A stretch of DNA of 40,586 bases from Candidatus Erwinia dacicola (GCF_001756855.1 NZ_MAYS01000142.1:1-40586); one strand, 5' to 3'. Positions 7,887 to 17,545 are shown, counted from the stretch's first letter. Translations and numbers: made by a program. The notes: generated by a model from the letters alone, not told the origin.

Positions 7887-9280
7887 TAGTCACCCCATAG
7901 TGAAGAGAAGCCTGTGCTTTGCTGCGGTTGCTGTGCTGGTCGTGAAGGCTGTGACTGCGCACTGCGATTACCAACGTCTACGCTGTACTGCTGGTTGTAG
8001 TTGTCGGTGTACTGCTGAATGTCGCGCAGAGATTGCTGCATTGCTTCCGGGCTTGAGTAGTCGACCTGAGGCATACCCTGAAAATACATCTTCGCTTCTG
8101 CTACGGTGTTGATGCCTGACGCGCCCATATCCCTTGCGGCTGCAATGCCCTGGTTCTGCATCTTGCCTTGAATGCGCTTTGTGGCATTGAATAGTTGACG
8201 CTGCTCGCCGCCACCAAGACGACTGCGAACTTCAGCATCCCATGATGGAGACCCGTTACCGCCCGTTACGCCAGTCATGAAGTCAAGCTTCTCAGTTGGT
8301 GCGTTCAGGATTGCGTTCAGGTCTTTAGACATCGCGTAATTCTGCGCAGAAGCTGCCGATGTTGCCGGTGCAGCAATTGAGCTTGCTGGTACGCGAACGG
8401 TGTTTCCTGCATTGTCTACGCCCTCATAGAAAGCGTTCTGGCCAGCACCATGAAGCTTGCCGACGATTTGCACGGTACGACCATCTGAAAGTTGGACTGT
8501 GCGCCCGTCAGCACCTGCATTGCCGGATGCATTTGCGCGTTGATTGGCCATATCCTGACCTCGGCGCGCTGTCTCTGCTGAGATATCCTGACCTCGTGCA
8601 GTAATATCTTGGCCACGTCGTTGTAAAGACTCTCCAGCCTGATTGCTACGGATAGTTTCGTTGAGCTTATCTCTGTTTAGCGCCTGACCAACGATTTTGT
8701 CCTGAGCATTGAAGTAATCAACAGGACCAAGCGCCGCCATGCCCAGATGGTCTACAAACTCACCAAACTGTTTCGGGTTCTGCTGGTAGGTTTGAGCGAT
8801 GTCAGCCGGGTCCAATCCTACTCGTTGCAGGTCTGCCGAGTTGTTCTGTAACCATGCGCCCATTGCTTCTGGTGAAGTTGCAGCGAGACGGGCTGCGGCT
8901 GCAAGATTGCCAACTGTAGCGCGCTGGTCTTCATCGACAAACTTCATGCCGTTACGTACAGCATCTACCTGGTCAGGGTATTGTGCGGCCAGTTGTCGCA
9001 TAGCATTGCGATCACCTGACTCGTAGGCCTGACCATAAGCCTGCTGGAATTGCTGCTTTCGCTGAGCCTGCTCCTGCTGATTGTAGATATCCATCACTGA
9101 GCCAATGCCCTGCAATGCCTGCAAACCAATGTTGTTGCGGCCTGAGCGTTCGTCTTCATTATTTTGACGAATGAAGGCGAGAGCTGCGTTTGCATCACTG
9201 GCTTGTGGTGCGTTTGTGTTTACCCCGCCAAGACTTGCCAGCAACCCGCCCGGGTTACCTGACTGCTGCCATGTAGCCAT
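7886..9280 (-). CDS. 20: DNA ejection protein gp20
   Basis: 464 residues, close to P22 gp20 (471). Low-complexity Gln/Asn/Ala-rich start, helical middle, and a short internal repeat near 220-245 in which R-G-Q-D-I/M recurs four times. The C-terminus is Gln/Pro/Ser-rich and ends SSLWGD. Ejection proteins leave the virion with the DNA and assemble a trans-envelope conduit. It lies between genes 7 and 16 with tight spacing. Assignment rests on order, length and composition as well as recognisable sequence. Confidence 0.9.
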   Translation of the reverse strand: MATWQQSGNPGGLLASLGGVNTNAPQASDANAALAFIRQNNEDERSGRNNIGLQALQGIGSVMDIYNQQEQAQRKQQFQQAYGQAYESGDRNAMRQLAAQYPDQVDAVRNGMKFVDEDQRATVGNLAAAARLAATSPEAMGAWLQNNSADLQRVGLDPADIAQTYQQNPKQFGEFVDHLGMAALGPVDYFNAQDKIVGQALNRDKLNETIRSNQAGESLQRRGQDITARGQDISAETARRGQDMANQRANASGNAGADGRTVQLSDGRTVQIVGKLHGAGQNAFYEGVDNAGNTVRVPASSIAAPATSAASAQNYAMSKDLNAILNAPTEKLDFMTGVTGGNGSPSWDAEVRSRLGGGEQRQLFNATKRIQGKMQNQGIAAARDMGASGINTVAEAKMYFQGMPQVDYSSPEAMQQSLRDIQQYTDNYNQQYSVDVGNRSAQSQPSRPAQQPQQSTGFSSLWGD

Positions 9281-9289
9281 GATTTCCCC

Positions 9290-9943
9290 TTAGAAAAGTG
9301 AACCTAGCGCGCCAATACCTGCACCAATTGCTGTACCCCAGCCAGGCATGATTGATGTTCCGATTGCTGCGCCTGATGCCGCTCCGCCAAGTGCTGTCTG
9401 CAAACCTGAAGGGCGGTTAGCATTGGCTGCTGCTGCGTTAGCCTGCTGCTGATACAACTGACTAGCATTGTTGGCGTAGTTCTGCCCTGCCGTAGCCTGC
9501 CCGGTAAGCGCACCGAGACCAATATTTGCCAGGTTCTGGTAGTTATTCATCTGACCTGAAAGCCAGTTTTGCCCTAACGTAGGCGCGATGGTGGCTAACT
9601 GATTGCTTGTTGCGGTAGAGCCAAGTCCGCCAGTTGCTTCGGCAGCGTTAAGACTCTGATATCGAGCCTGATTGGCGAGGTCCTGATATTGCTTTGAACC
9701 ATAGTAACTGTTAAGTGCTGACTGCTGCCCCTGAAGCGTTGAAAGGTTTTGCAGCTGAGATACGTATTGCTGTGCAAGTGGAGTGAACGGTGCAAGGTTC
9801 TGCATGTTCGTTTGCCACATCTCACGCTGTAACTCGATACCCTTTTTCGTAGCATCAGCTTGCGCACCGGCTCCGTTATCACCGCCACCTTTCTGATACA
9901 CCGCTTTGTTGAGGTGCTTATTGGCAATTTGATGAATTAGCAT
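9290..9943 (-). CDS. 7: DNA ejection protein gp7
   Basis: 217 residues, similar in size to P22 gp7 (229). Middle part rich in Gln, Asn, Leu and Ala; the C-terminal ~45 residues are a glycine-zipper region (ALGGAASGAAIGTSIMPGWG and following), typical of proteins that insert in membranes. The start overlaps the gp14 gene by 26 bases. The first of three ejection-protein genes in order 7-20-16. Confidence 0.88.
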   Translation of the reverse strand: MLIHQIANKHLNKAVYQKGGGDNGAGAQADATKKGIELQREMWQTNMQNLAPFTPLAQQYVSQLQNLSTLQGQQSALNSYYGSKQYQDLANQARYQSLNAAEATGGLGSTATSNQLATIAPTLGQNWLSGQMNNYQNLANIGLGALTGQATAGQNYANNASQLYQQQANAAAANANRPSGLQTALGGAASGAAIGTSIMPGWGTAIGAGIGALGSLF

Positions 9944-10397
9944 TTAATAGCTCCTCATATTTCGAGCGAGGTAATTGATAGAGGGTGATTCCGACAGGTT
10001 TCCCATTGCTCATGTACGCATCATCGAGATGACCGATACGCGTTGCACCAAGCAGGCGTATTAGCGCACGTCCGTATTTTGTAGTGTCTGGAACCATGGT
10101 AACGCTGTTCAGGAATGGGGAATTATCGAGAAGCCATTTGCAGAATAACCGGTGACCACTGAGGGCATATTCACCGCGAAAGCCAGGAGAGTAGATAGCG
10201 TGACATTCAACAACGCTGTGCCAGAAGTTACGCACTTCATGAACGCCAGCCAATAAAACGCCTTCGTAGATGCCGAGATATACTGCATCGGGCTTGATGA
10301 AGTACTTTTCCCCGCTATCGACGATGTTTCCTGTGTTTTCTGGGTTATTGAGAAATTCTGCAAGCTTCACCGGATTATCAATGAGCTTTATATGCAT
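9918..10397 (-). CDS. 14: Head assembly protein gp14
   Basis: 159 residues, equal to P22 gp14 in size and position between the needle and gp7 genes. It resembles the DUF2824/gp14 family: YLGIYEGVLLAGVHEV, FRGEYALSGHRLFCKWLL, YGRALIRLLGATRIGHLDDAY. The overall pattern recalls a degenerate GNAT acetyltransferase fold, but no catalytic role is known. It is thought to be needed for infectious heads without being a major virion component. The ATG overlaps the needle gene stop (TAATG). Confidence 0.85.
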   Translation of the reverse strand: MHIKLIDNPVKLAEFLNNPENTGNIVDSGEKYFIKPDAVYLGIYEGVLLAGVHEVRNFWHSVVECHAIYSPGFRGEYALSGHRLFCKWLLDNSPFLNSVTMVPDTTKYGRALIRLLGATRIGHLDDAYMSNGKPVGITLYQLPRSKYEELLNANSSNCQ

Positions 10398-11122
10398 TAT
10401 GCGTTTATCAACCCGTGACCGGATGTTGCTCCTAATGCTGTCTGTAAGGCCACTGCAAGCTGCCTAACCTGCTGTAGGCCTGTTGCTATGGCCTGAACTT
10501 CTGACTGCGTGTATGTGGCGCTGACTGTGTACGTCGTGCTTCCATTTATCCCGGCTTTAGATGCGGTGCCTGTTGATGCTGTCCAGCCTGTGTTGCGTGC
10601 GCCGACAACCTTAGTTCCGCCAACAGAGTAAGAGGTCGATACGTTAAGTGGGGATGCCAGTGTTTGCGATGCCGCAGTGGTTTTTGAAACGTAGTCACCT
10701 TGCAGGGTGGTTATATTTCCCTCTGCCGCGGTAACTCGTGTGGTTAGCGATGATACGTTTGTTTGCAGGGTAGAAACATCAGCCTGTAGGGTGGTAATGT
10801 TGCCTTCCGCTGTGCTGACGCGAAGCGTTAGAGCCGTGATAGCCGACGTGTTACCTGAAATCCGAATTTCATGATCATCCACTTCTACACGTAACGCTGA
10901 AATCCTGCTTTCATGATCCGCCAGAGTCACATCCTGCTGCTCGTTCTTTACCGTTGCCTCATAAGCAAGCTCGCCAGCATTGTTAGCAGCGTTTGCGATG
11001 CTGAGCATGTCGGTGTTTTGCTGGATAATGTAGAGGCGATACGGTTGGCTGAATGTGTTGGGAAGGATTGAAGAGTCAACGCGACGCGATTGCACGTTAA
11101 CCTTTTGCGGTTCATCTGCCAT
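10397..11122 (-). CDS. 26: Tail needle gp26 with variant tip
   Basis: 241 residues. The N-terminal plug (MADEPQKVNVQSRRVDSSILPNTFSQPYRL) matches P22-type needles, which close the portal channel and pierce the outer membrane. It is followed by a long trimeric coiled coil (about 40-150) with a near-repeat: S/A-A-E-G-N-I-T-T-L-Q appears twice. The tip (about 150-241: SYSVGGTKVVGARNTGWTAS, then YTQSEVQAIATGLQQVRQL) is unlike the short P22 tip and resembles domains at the ends of other phage tail proteins. I chose the ATG at 11122 because it overlaps the gp10 stop (TGATG); seven upstream codons are in frame. Confidence 0.9.
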   Translation of the reverse strand: MADEPQKVNVQSRRVDSSILPNTFSQPYRLYIIQQNTDMLSIANAANNAGELAYEATVKNEQQDVTLADHESRISALRVEVDDHEIRISGNTSAITALTLRVSTAEGNITTLQADVSTLQTNVSSLTTRVTAAEGNITTLQGDYVSKTTAASQTLASPLNVSTSYSVGGTKVVGARNTGWTASTGTASKAGINGSTTYTVSATYTQSEVQAIATGLQQVRQLAVALQTALGATSGHGLINA

Positions 11123-12543
11123 CACTCTATCCTTACCTGGCACCCGCTAAGCGTAACGGGCGATGAGGTTATAATTCGTATCTTGAATCCGATGTTCTTG
11201 CGGATACGACCAAGGCGTTTCCAGATAGCTCTCTGGTCATATCTGAAAGGCGCATTCCATGGAATCATCTGTTCACGACCGTAGTTAATCCCGTCCGTGG
11301 TTGCCGAGATAAACATGCGCTCTGCGAACTGTGATACGCCTGTACTGGATTCAAGCTCAAAGTCGAATACTCTGGCGTTATCTGCCTTGAATAGCGGCGT
11401 GTAAAGCAAATGCTCTTGCTGCTCTGTGTACTGGCTGGAAATTGACTTATCCATCACGCCAAGCTGACCGGTTAGCTTGTCGCCACATGTTATTGTGTTG
11501 CCCTCATACACCAGGTCTACAGCACGATAAACGTCGTCGTTGAAGCCTGTTTTGAGAATTGCCCACTGCGCCCCGCCTTGATTAACTGATCCGTCATAAA
11601 CCATCACATGCCGTGGTAGGTGAATCAGCAGTAACTCGTGAGCCTCAAAGCGTGTTGTTTCCATGTAAGCGGAAGCCAACTCGTCAGCGCTGTAACTCTG
11701 GAGGATTTTCTCTACAGTTGATGTAGCAATCTGCTGAACAGCGCCTGAGTTAATCAGATATACCGAGGGCGCTCCGGTTGCTGGGTGACTGATGATTGCG
11801 TGGGTGTCGGCATATTTCGTTTTGCAGTAAGTGCCGGCAATACCCTTCTGCACCATCATCGATGGCTGAGACTGGTAAATTGCTACACCAACCGCAGATG
11901 CGTTCCCTGTAAGGTTGAAATACTCGATCGTCGATGTTCCAAAGCAAACCACGAAGTCACGCCAGTTATCTATGCCGATGATTCCGTCCGGCTGGCTCTC
12001 TGCCCGGTATTCAGCAGCGTAACGGTCGGGCTTGGACTCGTCCTCAAGGTCACTCACGAAGAAGGAATCTGTTCCGTCTTTGCTCCAGATGTAGCGAGAG
12101 CGATTTCGACACATATCCCGCAAACTGCCGAGCTCATACTGGACATATCCGGTGGATGCGGCCCAGTTTGACAGCGTTTTTACCGTGCCATCATAGCGGA
12201 ATAGCGTCATTGTTCCGTTAGCACCAACCGCCTGGCTGTTATAACTGCATGCCAGACTCACCCTGACTAAGCCAGTTACACTACCTTCAACCTGTCCGCT
12301 TTTGTATAATTTGCCGCCGCATACCCGATACACAGCATTCTCATGCGTGTTATACATTGCGCCGCGGCTAACTCCGGCGACATCCTGAATCTTCTTAATG
12401 CCCGGGAAAGAACGCAGATAACCGTTAGAGTTGAGCACCTCTTTCGGCGTTGCCAGCATGTTCACCGGCAGGAAATCAACATAATCGGCATTGGTGAAGT
12501 CTTTGCCGACCCCCTTCATTAACGGCAATTGCTGAATCGGCAT
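11122..12543 (-). CDS. 10: Packaged-DNA stabilisation / tail hub protein gp10
   Basis: 473 residues, the length of P22 gp10. Starts MPIQQLPLMKGVGKDFTNADYVDFLPVNML as in the family. It forms a hexameric ring below gp4 on the portal and, with gp4 and gp26, closes the filled head and forms part of the tailspike attachment site. It lies between gp4 and the needle as in P22, Sf6 and HK620. Confidence 0.93.
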   Translation of the reverse strand: MPIQQLPLMKGVGKDFTNADYVDFLPVNMLATPKEVLNSNGYLRSFPGIKKIQDVAGVSRGAMYNTHENAVYRVCGGKLYKSGQVEGSVTGLVRVSLACSYNSQAVGANGTMTLFRYDGTVKTLSNWAASTGYVQYELGSLRDMCRNRSRYIWSKDGTDSFFVSDLEDESKPDRYAAEYRAESQPDGIIGIDNWRDFVVCFGTSTIEYFNLTGNASAVGVAIYQSQPSMMVQKGIAGTYCKTKYADTHAIISHPATGAPSVYLINSGAVQQIATSTVEKILQSYSADELASAYMETTRFEAHELLLIHLPRHVMVYDGSVNQGGAQWAILKTGFNDDVYRAVDLVYEGNTITCGDKLTGQLGVMDKSISSQYTEQQEHLLYTPLFKADNARVFDFELESSTGVSQFAERMFISATTDGINYGREQMIPWNAPFRYDQRAIWKRLGRIRKNIGFKIRIITSSPVTLSGCQVRIE

Positions 12544-12551
12544 TTACTCAC

Positions 12552-13034
12552 CTATGGATTTGGGACATCACCGTCAATCGGTGGCAGGTCGCCCGGGTAA
12601 TAACGGTTAACTGTATAGACGTCATACTTGTTCCCCTGACCAACAGGGAAGTCACCACGACGGCGCATTGATGGAACTACAAGGGTATCTGTCAGAAGTG
12701 CATCATAAGAGCGCTGGGCGTTCGTAAGAACACTTGCTGATGGCTCAAGGTTATAGTCAGAAAGAATGCGCAGCATTAACTGGTAACCCACAGCCTGCAT
12801 GTATTTGCGCGGCAGTCCGGAGTCATCGTCCGGCAACGGCTCCTCACCATCCGCCGCGAATAAATATCCAACTTCGCCAGGGTTAATCTGCCACTCGTAC
12901 ATCATATTTTCGAGGTCCTGAATGGCATCCTCGACAGACTGAGGCTCTACATCAGTCAGAGTGGCATTTGAAGCAATCGCCGGCTTACGCAGCGCAAATA
13001 GTACAATTTCACCCTTTGTTAGAGTCGTCGCCAT
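12552..13034 (-). CDS. 4: Head completion protein gp4
   Basis: 160 residues (P22 gp4 166). Helical N-terminus with AIQDLENMMYEWQINPGEVGYLF, typical of gp4 portal adaptors. Twelve copies bind under the portal after packaging. Some P22-family gp4 proteins also have peptidoglycan hydrolase activity; I cannot tell here. The start overlaps the preceding small gene by 26 bases. Confidence 0.9.
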   Translation of the reverse strand: MATTLTKGEIVLFALRKPAIASNATLTDVEPQSVEDAIQDLENMMYEWQINPGEVGYLFAADGEEPLPDDDSGLPRKYMQAVGYQLMLRILSDYNLEPSASVLTNAQRSYDALLTDTLVVPSMRRRGDFPVGQGNKYDVYTVNRYYPGDLPPIDGDVPNP

Positions 13035-13194
13035 TGTCTGCCGCCTTACGTCCGCGTTTGGTTGCAGGCTTCAGGTCATCAACTGATGCAACAAAGCCAA
13101 GCTTTTCGTAAATCGGGAAGTCTTTCTCTGCAATAACAGCCTGAACATGACCGGCTTCGTTATCTGCGGTAAGGAATACACTCATGCGATCCAT
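13009..13194 (-). CDS. Small protein between coat and gp4
   Basis: 61 residues, MDRMSVFLTADNEAGHVQAVIAEKD at the N-terminus and a Lys/Arg-rich tail (KPATKRGRKAADNG). A small gene at this place is usual in Sf6/HK620-like phages. The C-terminal pattern resembles short head-associated proteins of other phages, but I do not recognise a function. Downstream of a partial terminator and overlapping gp4, so probably made at a lower level than coat. Confidence 0.7.
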   Translation of the reverse strand: MDRMSVFLTADNEAGHVQAVIAEKDFPIYEKLGFVASVDDLKPATKRGRKAADNGDDSNKG

Positions 13195-13205
13195 ATCTTC
13201 TCCTC

Positions 13206-13229
13206 AAAAGAAAGGGGCCGAAGCCCCTT
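13206..13229 (-). terminator. Hairpin terminator after the coat gene
   Basis: In the minus-strand transcript, AAGGGGC-TTCG-GCCCCTT is a stable UUCG tetraloop hairpin followed by TCTTTT. It lies immediately after the coat stop and before the gp4-side genes. It probably attenuates late transcription so that coat exceeds the tail accessory proteins, but full termination would block the operon, so it should be partial or Q-suppressed. Confidence 0.8.
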
Positions 13230-13233
13230 GTGA

Positions 13234-14508
13234 TTACGGGTTGCCGAAGAACTGACCGCCCATGTGAGGGTTAAAGCACACATAAGCTGGCAGCAGGTCG
13301 AAACGCATTTTCTGTACGTTGGCGTCACCGTCTGAGTATTTGTGCACTCGGATGGAGAAACCTTCGTAGGTTGCGACCGCTGAGTCGATGCTATTCAGTT
13401 TTGGCAGAGGGATGGTGCCGAGGCCACAGAAGAACTTGTTATAGAACAGGTTCGGCTTCATGGTCTGACCGGCAGTACCAATTACAGTTACGGCATCACC
13501 GGCTGCAACCTGACGGCTCACTGCGTTGTACTGAGGGTTTGTGGTGTCGTAGATTGGGACGCCAGACAGCGTAACAGTAACTGCACCGCCCGCAGTGGAG
13601 TTAGCATCCGCCAGAACAGTAGCGGTAAAGCTGATTGGGGTTGAGCCGTTATACAGAACCTGCTTGCTCTGCTGTTGCAGCCAGTATGTGTTTGTGAACT
13701 TAATCTGATCGCCGGCTTTCAGGAATCCGGTAACAGATGCGGTTGCGCCAGCCAGTGTAACAGTGAACTGATAGGTATCTTTCACCGCGTTGTAAGTAAC
13801 GGTCGGCGCGGTAGATACAGTCAACGTACCGCCAAATGCGCCCTGAGTACGTGACGCCAGGCCATTAGACATCAGCGCACGGATGCCGCCGAAGTTAGAG
13901 GCAATCTGTGCCTGCTCCCATGCGGTGCGTACCAGTTGATCAGATGCATGCAGGCCGGACTGAGCATCAGCCAGGCGCTGTGCGGACCATGGGTCCATTA
14001 CCGCATAGTTCTCGCCTTCCTCAACTCCAAGGTCTTTCAGGAAGGATGCGGTCTGCGCAACATCGGACCATTTGTTGATTGGGGTGTTCGGGCTGCCAAG
14101 TGACAGAGCGCCGTTGTTCATCATGAACTTAGCAAGCTCTGTCTCCAGGTCAGTGACGATGCGCTGACGAACTGGAGCCAGAATTTCGTCCAACTGGTTC
14201 AGCTTGATAGCCTCTTCCAACTGACCGTATTCGACCGCTACGGTGATGTAGTTACCGACTTTACCAGTGGCTTTGCCTGAAATCAGGTTGTTCTTGGCCT
14301 GACCGGAGATATCACCTGTTGCAGTACGAAGTGATGCAAACTGGTGCGGACGTTTGAAGCTTACGCTATCGCCGGTGCTGGAGTTGATTTCACCTGCCAG
14401 CAACTGGCGGTCTACGGTTTTAGCGAGAACCAGATCGGACATGAAGCCCGGTAGGAATTTTTTCAGAACGATTTGACTGACGTTGCTGTCGAGATTGTTA
14501 GTAGCCAT
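13234..14508 (-). CDS. 5: Major capsid (coat) protein gp5
   Basis: 424 residues, P22/Sf6 type (430/423). N-terminus MATNNLDSNVSQIVLKKFLPGFM. The HK97 fold is interrupted at about 225-345 by a beta-rich insertion (TLTVSTAPTVTYNAVKDTY onward), matching the P22 telokin-like I-domain. The tail end LLPAYVCFNPHMGGQFFGNP is also family-like. Forms the T=7 shell around the scaffold. Good spacing to the scaffold gene and a terminator hairpin immediately after. Confidence 0.95.
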   Translation of the reverse strand: MATNNLDSNVSQIVLKKFLPGFMSDLVLAKTVDRQLLAGEINSSTGDSVSFKRPHQFASLRTATGDISGQAKNNLISGKATGKVGNYITVAVEYGQLEEAIKLNQLDEILAPVRQRIVTDLETELAKFMMNNGALSLGSPNTPINKWSDVAQTASFLKDLGVEEGENYAVMDPWSAQRLADAQSGLHASDQLVRTAWEQAQIASNFGGIRALMSNGLASRTQGAFGGTLTVSTAPTVTYNAVKDTYQFTVTLAGATASVTGFLKAGDQIKFTNTYWLQQQSKQVLYNGSTPISFTATVLADANSTAGGAVTVTLSGVPIYDTTNPQYNAVSRQVAAGDAVTVIGTAGQTMKPNLFYNKFFCGLGTIPLPKLNSIDSAVATYEGFSIRVHKYSDGDANVQKMRFDLLPAYVCFNPHMGGQFFGNP

Positions 14509-14521
14509 TTAGCAGTTTCCT

Positions 14522-15403
14522 TTATTCGATGATTGCGCCGGGACATTTTTTGTTGAAGTCGTCTTGTTTCGCATCAGCGCCGCCACCTCGAACTTCCGGC
14601 TCTGGTTTGATGGCTTTCTTAGGCTTCGGTGCAAGATGTACTTGCTTGCTAATCTGACCTAAGAGGAATGCTGCGCGAATTGGGTCTGTCTCAGCGGCTA
14701 CACGCTGGCGTAGTTGCTGGCTCTTACCTAGCCCGTAGGCAATCAGTTCTGAGCCTTCGTCGGCACAGTGAATCAGTATTTCCTTATGCAGGTCTGGCAC
14801 CTCTGCTCTCACGATTTCCTCCATCTCCTGGTAATCTTTCACCGGGAGTTTGGCGGCTCGCTGCTTATGGGCTTCTACCCGCTGCTGGAAACGTTGCTGA
14901 TATTCCTGTTGCTGGCGTTCTTTCTGCTGCATCTGCTGTTCGGCACGGCTCTTTTTCTCATGCCAGTCAGTTATTGCTTGTTCAAACGCTTCCTCGTCGT
15001 ATTCGCACGACTCAAGAGTCGGCTTCGGCGGGATGACGTCTGTTTGCTGCTGTGGTTGCTGCTCTGTCGGCCTGGATTGGACTTGCTCAAGCTGACGTCG
15101 CAGTTCCCGTAACTCTTTATCTTTTTCGCGGTTGTTCTTGCGTAAATCTTTCACCCATTGAGGAGCAGGCTGACCATCAACGTGATCGTCATCCTCTTCT
15201 GTTAGTGGGATTTCTTCATCACCGACGCGCAGGGAGTATTCTTCCGGCTGCTCTTCGGCCTGTTCACTCTCGGTCTCCTCTTTCGCTTCCGATTCCTGGA
15301 CTTGCTCCTCAGTTTTCGGTTGCTCAGTGGTTACTTCTTCGGCTGATTCCTGTTTTTCAGACAGGTCAATAACCTGACCGTCGATGATCAGTTCGCTTTC
15401 CAT
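14522..15403 (-). CDS. 8: Scaffolding protein gp8
   Basis: 293 residues (P22 303). Very acidic, Glu/Gln-rich first third, then a long charged coiled coil (about 85-195), and a basic C-terminus after KPKKAIKPEPEV, as in P22-type scaffolds whose C-terminal helix-loop-helix binds coat. It directs procapsid assembly and leaves before DNA packaging. Lies between portal and coat as expected. Confidence 0.93.
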   Translation of the reverse strand: MESELIIDGQVIDLSEKQESAEEVTTEQPKTEEQVQESEAKEETESEQAEEQPEEYSLRVGDEEIPLTEEDDDHVDGQPAPQWVKDLRKNNREKDKELRELRRQLEQVQSRPTEQQPQQQTDVIPPKPTLESCEYDEEAFEQAITDWHEKKSRAEQQMQQKERQQQEYQQRFQQRVEAHKQRAAKLPVKDYQEMEEIVRAEVPDLHKEILIHCADEGSELIAYGLGKSQQLRQRVAAETDPIRAAFLLGQISKQVHLAPKPKKAIKPEPEVRGGGADAKQDDFNKKCPGAIIE

Positions 15404-15416
15404 TGATTACTCCTGC

Positions 15417-17543
15417 TTAGCTCGGCATTGAGTCTGCCGGTGACTGTGGTGATGTAGGTATTTGTGATTGTTGCGATTGAAGGACTTCATTCAGGAGCTT
15501 GATAGCATCCATGACGCCCTGTTTATTGATGTGTTCTGCCTGAGAAAGCTTATAAACAACGTTGGCCTGGCTTTCCTGAGCATCTTGCTGCGCAGTGAAC
15601 GCTTTGATAAGCGTATTGCGAGTCTCGTTGTCGGCTTTCTTCTCTTCAGCTTGAGCTGCAACCATCTGAGCCTGAGCAAGTACCATTTCAGGGTTGGGCT
15701 GGTTAGCCGCTGCCTGCTGTGCCTGCATGACAACCTGCTGCTCTTTAGCGTTGCGAGGTTTAACTACTCCTGCTGTGAGTAACTTATTGCGGTTGTATTC
15801 CTTGTAATCATCCAGCCCTTCACCATCCATATTGTCCATTATCAAGCCGCGAATAACGCCAGCTTCGGGGTCTTGAGGCAGCATGGTGTTCAGCACATTC
15901 GTCAGCGCAGCTACCGTTGCATCTCTCCTTGCTGTGTAACTAGGACCAACATCAACAGTGACATCGTATCGACCAGTAGAAAGGTCATTCAGTGCAACTA
16001 CTCGCCCGGTCTGACGATCGACAACCTGCGCATTCATCAGTGCGATATCGTCAGTGCCATCCTCGTTGACGACACGAACCTCGCGATCTGAACCGTAAAC
16101 CTCACGAGCCATGGACAACCAGACCTCACCTGCACGTTTCAGGCTCTTTGCCATGTTGTCCAGGTAGATGAACGATGCCATGTCAGAGCGGCTCATCAGG
16201 TTGTTAACTGTCTCCTGTGCAATGTTGCTTGGCATCTGCTGCATTGCCTGGCTGCCACCGGTTACTTCCTGAATGTCAGCACTGGTCTGCTGAAGTAATG
16301 CCGCCAGAGCCTGATTCATTACTGCTGGCTGCGTGTAACCTGCTGGCGTTGCACCTGCAATGATGTTTCCGGCTTTATCCTTCACTTCACGCAATGGCAG
16401 GAATGCTGGACGTTTCTTGTTTCGAGCTTCCCAATGCTTCTCAAGGCCTCGTATCTGCTCCATGCCAACGATAGGGATCTGTCCTGGGTCTTGTGCAGCT
16501 GTGTCAGCCAACATCGAAACCTGAAGGTTGTATAGGCGCTGTGGGTCCATCGCTTTTGCAATGTGCCCCTCTACTCGCTCTATGTCGTCAATGAACCAAC
16601 GCTTACCATATACCGGGATGAGCGGGATATGCTCACCAGGAATACGGCGCGGCTTCTCAAGGAAGTTCTGACCGTCAACCACTGAGACATAGACTCTGCG
16701 ACGCTTAACAGAACGGCGCGCAACCTCTTCGAAGCCTGCGACAGCCAGCTCATCCTGAATGTCTTCAATCTGGTCGCTGTCGTAGGTGGCAATCTCACCA
16801 GTTAGCGGCTGGCGATAACTGATTACGTCGACTGACTCCTTGCGCACTTCATAGTATTTCGCGATGTACACAACTTCAGGCTCGAACCAGTCATACTCCC
16901 AGCTTGTCATTGTCGTTACATCGAGCGATGACGGAGGCGCCTTGCCATACTCAGCCTCGTACTTCTCAGGTGAGAGTGAGTACATGCAGAACGCCCACAT
17001 AGCGTCTGACTTGTCATACTTCTTCGCATCGGGGTCGAACCAGACGGAGCGTGACGGGTCGTAGATGGGCTCGATAGCGATGCGTTGACGCTCATCCATC
17101 GGGTCGTATTCATTGACCAGCATTGAGGTTAAGCGGAAGCAACCAAAGCCGCCTGTCGCCGCATCGTCGAATGCGTTGTCACATGCTTCACCACCGTCAG
17201 TCTCTTCGTAGTCAGCTCGGAACAGGCCATTCAGCTTGTTCGCTAACTCTTCGCTGGCCTCTTTGTCGCCCGGGCGAAACTTAACAGTGATACGGTTGTT
17301 GCGATACTCAGCTATGATGCGGTTAAGCTCTGTCGCTACTTTGTTAATCTCAAACTTAGGGTACTTCTCGAACTGGTCATCAAGCTTGGTTCCCGCTGCC
17401 GTTGCTCCTTCCCATTGACCGCCAGGGACACGAGCGAATCGCGTAGCCTCAATGCACTTTTCGCGCACGTCTTGCTGCGGCGTATAGGCGCGGTCAAACC
17501 TGAGCATGACGCGCTCATGTTTTTTCTCTAATGTCTCTGCCAT
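15417..17543 (-). CDS. 1: Portal protein gp1
   Basis: 708 residues from the ATG at 17543 (MAETLEKKHERVMLRFD); an in-frame upstream extension to 17615 overlaps the terminase gene and is unlikely. Twelve subunits form the vertex through which DNA enters and leaves. The family core is clear (FRPGDKEASEELANKLNGLF, DAATGGFGCFR, PIYDPSRSVWFDPDAKKYD). The C-terminus, from about 600, is a Gln/Ala-rich helix, the barrel that extends into the head in P22. It starts two bases after the terminase stop. Confidence 0.95.
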   Translation of the reverse strand: MAETLEKKHERVMLRFDRAYTPQQDVREKCIEATRFARVPGGQWEGATAAGTKLDDQFEKYPKFEINKVATELNRIIAEYRNNRITVKFRPGDKEASEELANKLNGLFRADYEETDGGEACDNAFDDAATGGFGCFRLTSMLVNEYDPMDERQRIAIEPIYDPSRSVWFDPDAKKYDKSDAMWAFCMYSLSPEKYEAEYGKAPPSSLDVTTMTSWEYDWFEPEVVYIAKYYEVRKESVDVISYRQPLTGEIATYDSDQIEDIQDELAVAGFEEVARRSVKRRRVYVSVVDGQNFLEKPRRIPGEHIPLIPVYGKRWFIDDIERVEGHIAKAMDPQRLYNLQVSMLADTAAQDPGQIPIVGMEQIRGLEKHWEARNKKRPAFLPLREVKDKAGNIIAGATPAGYTQPAVMNQALAALLQQTSADIQEVTGGSQAMQQMPSNIAQETVNNLMSRSDMASFIYLDNMAKSLKRAGEVWLSMAREVYGSDREVRVVNEDGTDDIALMNAQVVDRQTGRVVALNDLSTGRYDVTVDVGPSYTARRDATVAALTNVLNTMLPQDPEAGVIRGLIMDNMDGEGLDDYKEYNRNKLLTAGVVKPRNAKEQQVVMQAQQAAANQPNPEMVLAQAQMVAAQAEEKKADNETRNTLIKAFTAQQDAQESQANVVYKLSQAEHINKQGVMDAIKLLNEVLQSQQSQIPTSPQSPADSMPS

Positions 17544-17545
17544 TT

